Positions 1 to 6,450 of a stretch of 7,652 nt of DNA are shown here, in pieces (the first letter of the stretch is position 1; each line of letters begins with the position of its first letter). This stretch comes from Candidatus Binataceae bacterium (GTDB lineage: Bacteria > Desulfobacterota > Binatia > Binatales > Binataceae), in the NCBI GenBank assembly GCA_030042765.1, contig JASHZA010000148.1, forward strand, positions 1-7,652. Reading direction: 5' to 3'. The translations under genes were made by a program, and so were the position numbers. The notes beneath the pieces were generated by a model. The model did not search any database, was not told the origin of the DNA, and was given only the letters and a program-made list of their open reading frames with translations.

Positions 1-858
<858 letters not shown>

Positions 859-912
859 GTAGCTGCGGCGGCGCACCGCGGTCATCAGAGGATCACAGGA
901 CGGATTCACAGG

Positions 913-1419
913 ATGCCGACCAAATACGTGGCGACCCTGGAGGGCGTTGAGCACGAGCTCGAAGTCGAAGAGATTGCTACAAACGCGCTCAGAATAAAGT
1001 TCGGGCAGAACGCGTTCGATGTCGATGTGCGACGAGTTGGACGCACCTCGTTTTCGGTCCTGGTCGGCAACCGCTCCTTCGACCTCGACGTAATCGCCGA
1101 CGGCGACGATCTGCTTGTGGCCTCGCGCGGTGGTTCGACCCGTGTCACGCTGATCGATACGGCCCGCCGTGGGCACGGCGCAGTCGCGCGTCCGCAAGCC
1201 GGTGGCAGGGCCGAGATGCGGGCGATGATGCCCGGACGGGTAGTCAACGTGCTGGTCAGCGTCGGCGACGAGGTCGAGCATCTTCAGGGCGTGCTGGTGG
1301 TCGAGGCTATGAAAATGGAGAACGAGATCAAATCGCCCAAGGCGGGGAAGGTAGCCGAGATCAAGGTGACGCCTGGCCAGACCGTGGAGAAGGGCGAACT
1401 GCTGGCCGTAATCGAATAA
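913..1419 (+). CDS. Biotin carboxyl carrier protein of the acyl-CoA carboxylase
   Basis: This 168-residue carrier moves carboxybiotin between the biotin carboxylase encoded just upstream and an unseen carboxyltransferase. The C-terminal biotinyl domain (about 102-168) holds the EAMKMEN biotinylation motif; Lys134 is the acceptor, 34 residues from the C-terminus as is usual. The N-terminal 80 or so residues are beta-rich (repeated short strands such as FDVDVRR and SFDLDVIADGDD). They resemble the linker/BT-like region that joins the two domains in fused propionyl-CoA carboxylase alpha chains. A flexible Arg/Gly/Ala stretch (84-100) separates the two parts. The gap to the upstream gene is 54 bases and the mutase gene starts 15 bases downstream, so the three are probably co-transcribed. 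The Shine-Dalgarno sequence is weak (CACAGG directly before the ATG). Pyruvate- or acetyl-CoA-type carboxylases cannot be excluded from this subunit alone. Confidence 0.92.
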   Translation: MPTKYVATLEGVEHELEVEEIATNALRIKFGQNAFDVDVRRVGRTSFSVLVGNRSFDLDVIADGDDLLVASRGGSTRVTLIDTARRGHGAVARPQAGGRAEMRAMMPGRVVNVLVSVGDEVEHLQGVLVVEAMKMENEIKSPKAGKVAEIKVTPGQTVEKGELLAVIE

Positions 1420-1434
1420 CTGAGGCGAGTAATC

Positions 1435-3108
1435 ATGGCCGACAACGAACGCACGATCGCCGGCGCGCGCAAGGAATGGGATGAGAAGCGGGTCGCGCCC
1501 ACGCTCAAGCGAGGGCCCGAGCGCCGCGAACGTTTTGCCACCGGATCCGGAATCGAGGTCAAGCGCGAATACGACCCCGACGATCTCGAAGGCTTCGATT
1601 ATCTCACCGATCTGGGCTTTCCGGGCGAGTTCCCTTTCACCCGCGGCGTGCAGCCCACCATGTACCGCGGGCGCCTGTGGACGATGCGCCAGTACGCCGG
1701 TTTCGGCGATGCCGAGGAATCCAATCGCCGATACCGCTACCTGTTTGCCAACGGACAGACCGGCCTTTCGGTGGCCTTCGACCTCCCGACGCAGATGGGG
1801 CGCGACGCCGACCATCCGCTCGCCCGTGGCGAAGTCGGACGCGTCGGCGTGGCCATCGGATCGCTCGCGGATATGGAAACGCTGCTGGCGGAGTTGCCGC
1901 TGGACCGGATTTCCACTTCGATGACGATCAACGCCACCGCGTCGATCCTGCTGGCGCTCTACCTGGTGGTGGCTGAGCGGCGCTCGATCGCCTGGAACAA
2001 GCTGACCGGCACGATCCAGAACGATCTGCTCAAGGAATATATTGCGCGTGGGACCTATATCTATCCGCCGCGCGAATCGATGCGCATAATCACCGACATC
2101 TTCGAGTTCGCGAGCCGCGAAGTTCCGAACTGGAACACGATTTCGATCTCCGGCTACCACATCCGCGAGGCTGGCTCGACCGCCGCGCAGGAACTCGCCT
2201 TCACCCTCGCCGACGGGATCGCATACGTCGAGGCCGCCGTAAAGGCGGGGCTTCGGGTCGATGACTTCGCAAGCCGGCTCTCGTTTTTCTTCAACGTCCA
2301 CAACAATTTCTTCGAGGAGGTAGCCAAATTCCGCGCTGCTCGCCGCCTGTGGGCGCGGATCATGAAAGAGCGTTTCAAGGCCAAAGACGAACGCTCGATG
2401 ATGATGCGGTTCCATGCCCAGACCGCAGGCTCGACCCTCACCGCGCAGCAGGTCGACAACAACGTGGTTCGAGTGACGTTGCAGGCGCTGGCGGCCGTGC
2501 TCGGCGGCGCCCAGTCGTTGCACACGAATTCCAGGGACGAGGCCCTCGCGCTGCCGACCGAAGGTTCCGCGCTGCTGGCGTTGCGCACCCAGCAGGTGAT
2601 CGCATACGAGTCCGACGTAACCGATACCGTCGACCCCCTGGCCGGCTCCTACTATGTCGAAACGCTGACGCGCGAGATCGAGGGGAAGGCACTGGAGTTT
2701 ATCGGCAAGATTGACGACTTCGGCGGCGCTGTCGCGGCGATCGAGCGCGGCTATATGCAGCGCGAAATCAACAACTCCGCGTTTCTTTACCAGCGCGAGA
2801 TTGAAAAAAAGGACCGGATTATCGTAGGAGTCAACGACTTCACCTCCGATCACGATCACCCTGGCGATATTCTCAAGGTGAATCCGGCGACCGAAGAGAA
2901 GCAGCGTGCCCGGCTGGCCCGGATTCGGGCGGAACGCAACCAGGCCGCCGCGCAGCAGGCGCTCGCGCGAGTCGAGTCGAGCGCGCGCGACGGGAGCAAC
3001 CTGATGCCGTCGATTATTGACGCAGTGCGAAACTTTGCGACTTTGGGTGAAATCGCCGACGCGATGCGCCGGGTGTTCGGTGAATACAAGCCGGCGAATC
3101 AGTTATAA
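1435..3108 (+). CDS. Methylmalonyl-CoA mutase, catalytic (large) subunit without B12-binding domain
   Basis: This enzyme interconverts (R)-methylmalonyl-CoA and succinyl-CoA using adenosylcobalamin. The 557-residue protein covers the substrate-binding TIM barrel and ends where single-chain mutases continue into the cobalamin domain, so it belongs to the split type that needs a separate small B12 subunit of about 130-140 residues. Motifs: TRGVQPTMY (69-77), RQYAGF (85-90), [12 protein letters not shown] (191-202), ISISGYH (236-242) and QSLHTNS. Compared from memory with Propionibacterium mutase, all residues shift by two: Tyr87 (Tyr89), Gln195 (Gln197), Arg205 (Arg207), Tyr241 (Tyr243) and His242 (His244). 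Keeping both Tyr89 and Arg207 favours methylmalonyl-CoA over isobutyryl-CoA mutase (Phe and Gln there) or 2-hydroxyisobutyryl-CoA mutase (Ile at the Tyr). Ethylmalonyl-CoA mutase is not ruled out. The ATG follows a GAGG sequence 9 bases upstream. No MeaB-type GTPase, epimerase or B12 subunit is in the window. Confidence 0.94.
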   Translation: MADNERTIAGARKEWDEKRVAPTLKRGPERRERFATGSGIEVKREYDPDDLEGFDYLTDLGFPGEFPFTRGVQPTMYRGRLWTMRQYAGFGDAEESNRRYRYLFANGQTGLSVAFDLPTQMGRDADHPLARGEVGRVGVAIGSLADMETLLAELPLDRISTSMTINATASILLALYLVVAERRSIAWNKLTGTIQNDLLKEYIARGTYIYPPRESMRIITDIFEFASREVPNWNTISISGYHIREAGSTAAQELAFTLADGIAYVEAAVKAGLRVDDFASRLSFFFNVHNNFFEEVAKFRAARRLWARIMKERFKAKDERSMMMRFHAQTAGSTLTAQQVDNNVVRVTLQALAAVLGGAQSLHTNSRDEALALPTEGSALLALRTQQVIAYESDVTDTVDPLAGSYYVETLTREIEGKALEFIGKIDDFGGAVAAIERGYMQREINNSAFLYQREIEKKDRIIVGVNDFTSDHDHPGDILKVNPATEEKQRARLARIRAERNQAAAQQALARVESSARDGSNLMPSIIDAVRNFATLGEIADAMRRVFGEYKPANQL

Positions 3109-3134
3109 AGGACCTTCGCCGCGCGCGGGTACTT

Positions 3135-3160
3135 TTTTCCAGCACCGCGGTCGTGGAAAA
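3135..3160. promoter_or_regulatory. 26-base interrupted dyad upstream of the arginine decarboxylase gene
   Basis: The 115-base gap between the mutase and the decarboxylase contains TTTTCCA, two bases, the self-complementary core ACCGCGGT, two bases, then TGGAAAA. Eleven of thirteen positions per half are symmetric; only the two-base spacers mismatch. The centre lies between 3147 and 3148, about 76 bases before the decarboxylase ATG. As RNA it would give only a 7-bp A/U-rich stem with a wide loop and no following U-run on the plus strand, so a protein-binding operator fits better than a terminator. No regulator is known from the sequence. Confidence 0.35.
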
Positions 3161-3223
3161 TATGAAGATAGATCCGCGCAAGGTGCGTGGCGGGGCAGCG
3201 TCAAGCAGGAGACAAGGAATTAA

Positions 3224-3787
3224 ATGGGGCCGTTTCCGAAGGGGGTTTTCCTCACCAAGGGCGTCGGCAAGCATCGGGAAAAGCTCAACTCTTTCGAGCT
3301 TTCGCTGCGATCCGCCCAAATTGCGGAGTTTAACCTGGTTCGCGTGAAATCGATTTTCCCGCCCAACTGCAAGTTGATCACGCCGCAGGAAGGCCTGCGC
3401 TATTTGTCGCCCGGCCAGATCGTTTTCGCCGTGATGAGCGACAATGCGACCGACGAACCCCATCGGCTGATCGCCGCCTCGGTCGGCGTTGCCATTCCCG
3501 CCAATCCGAGCCAGTACGGCTACCTGTCAGAGCATCACAGCTTCGGCGAGACTGAGCAGAAGTCCGGCGACTATGCCGAGGATCTGGCCGCGATGATGCT
3601 CGCCACGATCCTGGGGGTGGACTTCGATCCCAACGCCAGCTACGACGAGCGCAAAGACATCTGGCGGGTGTCCGACAAGATCGTAACGACCCGCAACGTC
3701 ACGCAGTCGGCGATCGGCGACCGCGACGGCCTGTGGACCTCGGTGGTGGCGGCTGCCGTTTTCGTCGATTTGCCCAACGGCAAGTAG
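3224..3787 (+). CDS. pdaD: Pyruvoyl-dependent arginine decarboxylase proenzyme
   Basis: This enzyme converts arginine to agmatine and CO2, the entry to polyamine synthesis, with a pyruvoyl group made by self-cleavage instead of PLP. The 187-residue protein matches the bacterial PvlArgDC family along its whole length: [13 protein letters not shown] at the N-terminus, [19 protein letters not shown] at the processing site, [24 protein letters not shown], and a C-terminal [12 protein letters not shown]. Ser43 (codon 3350-3352) aligns with Ser53 of the Methanocaldococcus jannaschii enzyme, which becomes the pyruvoyl group. Asn37 and Glu103 align with its active-site Asn47 and Glu109. The residue before the cleavage serine is Lys42, where that enzyme has Ser. 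The start is supported by AGGAG (3207-3211) and AAGGA (3214-3218), the latter 5 bases from the ATG, and by the family's usual N-terminus. It is 115 bases after the mutase, so it may have its own promoter. Confidence 0.92.
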   Translation: MGPFPKGVFLTKGVGKHREKLNSFELSLRSAQIAEFNLVRVKSIFPPNCKLITPQEGLRYLSPGQIVFAVMSDNATDEPHRLIAASVGVAIPANPSQYGYLSEHHSFGETEQKSGDYAEDLAAMMLATILGVDFDPNASYDERKDIWRVSDKIVTTRNVTQSAIGDRDGLWTSVVAAAVFVDLPNGK

Positions 3788-3800
3788 GTGCATCTGCCGT

Positions 3801-3829
3801 TTGAGCGGCGGCGCCGGCAGCGCTACGAT
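3801..3829 (+). promoter_or_regulatory. Candidate sigma70-type promoter for a leaderless selW-like transcript
   Basis: TTGAGC (3801-3806) and TACGAT (3824-3829) are separated by exactly 17 bases; each matches four of six positions of the housekeeping consensus. A start site seven bases after the -10 box would fall on the A of the ATG at 3836. No Shine-Dalgarno sequence precedes that ATG, which agrees with a leaderless message. Such hexamers do occur by chance, so this is a proposal. Confidence 0.35.
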
Positions 3830-3835
3830 CAAGCC

Positions 3836-4069
3836 ATGGCTACAGAGATTCTTTACTGCTCTGCCTGAGGCTATCGGCCGCGCGCGGCCAGTCTGGCCGC
3901 GTCACTTAAATCCCGCTTTGGCGAGGATGCGCAAATCAAGGCGGGGAAAACCGGGCAGTTCGACGTCGTCGCCGACGGCAAACTGATTTTCTCCAAGGCC
4001 ACAGCCGGACGCTTTCCGCTCGAGGGTGAGGTCGAGGATGCCTTCGCCAAGCTCGCAAAGGGAAAGTAA
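3836..4069 (+). CDS. SelW-like selenoprotein (SelT/SelW/SelH, Rdx family), UGA at 3866-3868 read as selenocysteine
   Basis: The frame from the ATG at 3836 runs to TAA at 4067-4069 with a single internal TGA at codon 11, giving 77 residues. Around the TGA it reads ILYCSA-U-GYRPRAASL, which is the Cys-x-x-Sec motif (Cys8, Sec11) of the SelW thioredoxin-like fold after the first beta strand. The rest keeps the family pattern: SLKSRFG, GQFDVVADGKLIFSK (40-54) and the hallmark GRFPLEGEV (58-66). A hairpin at 3883-3901 fits a bacterial SECIS. Members are small redox proteins thought to act on thiols; the substrate is unknown. The protein is near the short end of the family. It lies 48 bases after pdaD on the same strand and its stop is 8 bases from the hemQ stop on the other strand. 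A Cys-to-stop pseudogene is the alternative, but the frame is intact after the TGA. No Shine-Dalgarno is visible. Translation terminated at the TGA would give only 10 residues. Confidence 0.88.
3883..3901 (+). promoter_or_regulatory. Putative bacterial SECIS hairpin in the selW-like gene
   Basis: CGCGGCCA (3883-3890) pairs perfectly with TGGCCGCG (3894-3901), an 8-bp stem closing a GTC loop, extendable by one G-U pair. If the top A-U pair opens, the loop is AGUCU. The loop guanine comes 22 bases after the UGA. Known bacterial SECIS elements lie just downstream of the UGA, with roughly 16-37 bases to the apical loop and a G among the first loop bases. The E. coli fdhF element has a similar CAGGUCUG top. 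SelB would bind here to deliver Sec-tRNA. A nearby 14-base palindrome (3876-3889) could form competing pairs. Confidence 0.65.
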
Positions 4070-4077
4070 GGCCGAAC

Positions 4078-4896
4078 TTACGACTGTTCCGGCGTCGTGA
4101 AGAGACGGTCGATTTCCGACGGCGCCAGCCGGATACCCACGTAAAACGGGCCGAATTCGGCGTAGCGCGCGCTCGATTCGTCGAAGCGCATCTCGTAGAC
4201 CAGCTTCTTGAACACGATCGGATCGTCGGCAAAGAGATCGACGCCCCATTCCCAGTCGTCGAATCCGACCGATCCCGAAATAACCTGCGTCACCCGCCCC
4301 GCGTAGCGCCGCCCGATCATCCCGTGGTCGCGCATCAGGCGATGACGCTCTTCGATCGGCAACATATACCAGTTATCGGCGCCCTGGCGGCGTTTGTTCA
4401 TCGGGTAGAAGCAGACGTAACGGCTCGCCGGAATTTTCGGAAAGAGCCGCGCGGCGAGCTTCTCGCGCTGGCCGGCGAGGTCGGCCTCAACCGCTTGTCG
4501 CCATTCCGGCGAATGCGGCTTCACCCCTTTACCCGCCAGCTCCGCATGGAGGTTCACGGTCGACTCGTAGAGCCCGATTTCGACCACGGACAGATATGAA
4601 CTTGACGGCTCCAAGAATTCGCTCAGCGCAAGCTGGCTCACTTCGAGCTCGGCCGCAGCGATCTGATCGAGCCCGCGCCGGAAGTGAATCACGACAAGGT
4701 CGCCTTTGTGCCCTATCTGTGTAAAGAGCGCGCTCTCGCCGTCCTCGCGCCGCCCCATCGCCTCGAACGCCGCCGTGGCGCGCTCGATCGCCGCCGCACG
4801 CCGTGTTGTGGGCCGCGCGTTCCATTGCGGCCGGCGGATCCGAAAGAACTGATGCAGTACCGCGAAGCCCTCGAGCGTGTTGGGCGCGGCGGGCAT
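4078..4896 (-). CDS. hemQ: Coproheme decarboxylase HemQ (chlorite dismutase superfamily)
   Basis: HemQ oxidatively decarboxylates coproheme III to heme b with H2O2, the last step of the coproporphyrin-dependent heme route. From the chosen start the protein is 272 residues. The second half carries the family core: YPMNKRR, NWYMLP, DHGMIGRRYAGRV, DDWEWGVDLFADDP and an EMRFDE segment. Numbered from this start, Tyr164, Met166, Lys168, Trp176, His191 and Gln204 keep the exact spacing of Listeria HemQ Tyr147, Met149, Lys151, Trp159, His174 and Gln187, i.e. the catalytic tyrosine, heme-propionate contacts and proximal histidine. True chlorite dismutases lack this set. The start at 4896 has AAGGG seven to eight bases upstream, and the protein then opens with the usual APNTLEG; an in-frame ATG at 4932 would add 12 residues but has no Shine-Dalgarno. 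It is downstream of cbiA on the same strand, 132 bases away, and convergent with the selW-like gene. Confidence 0.95.
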   Translation of the reverse strand: MPAAPNTLEGFAVLHQFFRIRRPQWNARPTTRRAAAIERATAAFEAMGRREDGESALFTQIGHKGDLVVIHFRRGLDQIAAAELEVSQLALSEFLEPSSSYLSVVEIGLYESTVNLHAELAGKGVKPHSPEWRQAVEADLAGQREKLAARLFPKIPASRYVCFYPMNKRRQGADNWYMLPIEERHRLMRDHGMIGRRYAGRVTQVISGSVGFDDWEWGVDLFADDPIVFKKLVYEMRFDESSARYAEFGPFYVGIRLAPSEIDRLFTTPEQS

Positions 4897-4961
4897 TTCG
4901 GTACCCTTGTGCGAAGCGCGGTCGTCTTTCATCGCTGCGAATATCGTGTGCTCGATAAGAC

Positions 4962-4989
4962 TCTATATTTTCCGAGACTCACGCGCCAA
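4962..4989 (-). promoter_or_regulatory. Candidate sigma70-type promoter for hemQ
   Basis: On the minus strand, TTGGCG (4989-4984) and TATAGA (4967-4962) are 16 bases apart in the gap between cbiA and hemQ; each matches four of six consensus positions. Transcription would begin near 4955, leaving a leader of about 59 bases before the hemQ start at 4896. The local AT-richness against a GC-rich background supports a promoter. It would let hemQ be expressed apart from cbiA and rodA. Confidence 0.35.
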
Positions 4990-5028
4990 GCGTGATGTTG
5001 CCGGCCGTTTTCGTCGCCGAGCTGTGCC

Positions 5029-6420
5029 TTACGTCCGGTCTCGTGCACCGGCGCAGGCCGAAACGAAAGCCGCCGCAACCGCAGGATTCGACGCCCAGTG
5101 CGCATGGACGTATGAGGCGACAACGTTGCCCGTCCGATAGCCTTCGCCGAACGCTTTACCGCCCCAGCGTGGGACGACCGTGAAGAGCCGCTCGAATTCT
5201 GTTGGAGGCGGTGGTTCCAGCACTGAGTAACGGAATTGATGGCCGCGCCAGCGGGTTCCGGCCGGCCCCAGCATCGACTGCGCACGGGTCTCGATCTCGG
5301 CATAGCCGAGGGCCTGCAGGCGGTCGCGCATCACCGCCTGACCCGGAATCAATCCGGCCATCGGAAACGAACTCCCGTCAAGCGCGCGGATGCCCTCGGC
5401 GAGATACATCAGCCCGCCGCATTCGGCGTAGATCGGACCGCCGCGGCGGGCGAAGTCTCGCACCGCCGCTAGCATCGTCCGATTCGACGAAAGCGCCGGC
5501 GCGGCAATCTCGGGGTACCCGCCCCCGAAGTAAAGGCCGTCAACCTGCGGCAGCCCCGAATCATGCACCGGGCTGAAGCGCTGGATTTCGGCTCCCAGGG
5601 CCTCGAGCAGGCCCAGGTTATACTCGTAGTAGAAATGAAAAGCGTGATCGTAGGCAACTCCGATGCGGCATCGTGGCCTCGTTGGCTCTGACACCGAAAC
5701 CTCCGCCTGGGCCGGCGGCAATGCGGGCGCTGCCCGCGCAATCGCCAATATCGTGTCCAAATCGAACCAGTCGGCCGCAATTCTTCCCCAGGCCGCGATC
5801 GATTCGTCTGGCACGTTGCTTTCGTTCGCGCTGAAAAGTCCAAGATAACGCTCCGGAAACGCCGGCGCCGAATTCTGCGGCAGTCCGCCCACCACCGGTA
5901 TGTCGGCTGACGCGGCTCGCAGCAGGTCCAGATGACCACGGCCGCCCACGCGATTGCAAAGCAGGCCCGCGAGCCTGACCTCCCGATCGAAACCGGCGAA
6001 GCCGCTCGCAATTGCGCCGATGCTCCGTGCGATCCCCCCGGCATCGATCGTCAGCAGCACAGGAGCGGCCAGCCACTTGGCAAGTTCCGCCGTCGAGCCT
6101 TCTTCACTGGTCGGAGTCGCAGCGTCGTAAAGACCCATCATGCCTTCGATCACCGCAATATCGGCGCCGCGCGCCCCGCGCACGAGAGTCGCGATCGCTG
6201 CGTCCCGCCCCATCATCCAGCCGTCGAGGTTGTGCGAAGCGCGCCCGGCCGCGCGCGCATGATAGCTCGGATCGAGGTAGTCAGGACCGCATTTGAAAGG
6301 CGCGACCACGAGTCCGCGCGCACGCAACGCACCAATCAGCGCGACGGTCGCAGTGGTCTTGCCGGCGCCGCTGCCGCCGCCGGCAACCACGACGCGAGGA
6401 ATCTGCGTGCTGGATGCCAT
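5029..6420 (-). CDS. cbiA: Cobyrinate a,c-diamide synthase (CbiA/CobB family)
   Basis: This glutamine-dependent ligase uses ATP to amidate the a and c side chains of (hydrogeno)cobyrinic acid during B12 synthesis. The 463-residue length is normal. The N-terminal dethiobiotin-synthetase-like domain has the P-loop GGGSGAGKTT (14-23), the family signature KCGPDYLDP (43-51) and HNLDGWMM (63-70). The C-terminal class I glutamine amidotransferase domain has GGGYPE (299-304), the nucleophile Cys334 in AECGGLMYL and the catalytic His439 in YVHAH. The usual GHEFHYS is GHQFRYS here (393-399). The ATG is 30 bases after the rodA stop with no clear Shine-Dalgarno, so translation may depend on coupling or an upstream message. 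No cobalamin riboswitch fits in that gap. CbiA and CobB differ by substrate (cobyrinate or hydrogenobyrinate) and cannot be told apart here; the related CfbB of F430 synthesis is less likely in this setting. The product would serve the mutase at 1435-3108. Confidence 0.93.
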   Translation of the reverse strand: MASSTQIPRVVVAGGGSGAGKTTATVALIGALRARGLVVAPFKCGPDYLDPSYHARAAGRASHNLDGWMMGRDAAIATLVRGARGADIAVIEGMMGLYDAATPTSEEGSTAELAKWLAAPVLLTIDAGGIARSIGAIASGFAGFDREVRLAGLLCNRVGGRGHLDLLRAASADIPVVGGLPQNSAPAFPERYLGLFSANESNVPDESIAAWGRIAADWFDLDTILAIARAAPALPPAQAEVSVSEPTRPRCRIGVAYDHAFHFYYEYNLGLLEALGAEIQRFSPVHDSGLPQVDGLYFGGGYPEIAAPALSSNRTMLAAVRDFARRGGPIYAECGGLMYLAEGIRALDGSSFPMAGLIPGQAVMRDRLQALGYAEIETRAQSMLGPAGTRWRGHQFRYSVLEPPPPTEFERLFTVVPRWGGKAFGEGYRTGNVVASYVHAHWASNPAVAAAFVSACAGARDRT

Positions 6421-6450
6421 CGCGCAACGCTCAGACGATCGCTCGAAGGC

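Noticed and set aside
2804..2810. Run of seven A within the mutase gene as a possible programmed frameshift site
   Set aside because: The protein stays in frame and on family pattern before and after the run, so no shift is needed.
3153..3347. Short plus-strand frame beginning MENMKIDPRKV in the mutase-pdaD gap
   Set aside because: It runs about 120 bases into pdaD in a different frame, becomes Arg/Ser-rich there, and lacks a good ribosome binding site.
3014..3463. 149-codon minus-strand frame across the mutase end and pdaD start
   Set aside because: It is antisense to two well-identified genes, spans an intergenic gap and shows no family motif; long antisense frames are common at this GC content.
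3866..3868. TGA as a genuine nonsense mutation making the SelW-like gene a pseudogene
   Set aside because: The frame after it is intact to the TAA, keeps all family motifs, and a SECIS-like hairpin sits at the expected distance. The stop falls exactly on the known Sec position.
3801..3986. A 61-codon plus-strand frame starting with TTG
   Set aside because: It overlaps the SelW-like gene in another frame, has no recognisable motif and reads as Arg/Pro/Ala-rich shadow translation.
4066..4093. Intrinsic terminator between the convergent genes
   Set aside because: Only short or bulged stems can be drawn (GTAAG/CTTAC, GCCGAAC/GTTCCGGC) and no T-run follows on either strand.
4930..4932. Upstream ATG at 4932 as the hemQ start
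   Set aside because: No Shine-Dalgarno precedes it, whereas the ATG at 4896 has AAGGG and gives the usual N-terminus; the upstream start remains possible.
6421..6450. Cobalamin riboswitch before cbiA
   Set aside because: The gap to rodA is only 30 bases, far too short, and no B12-box sequence is seen.
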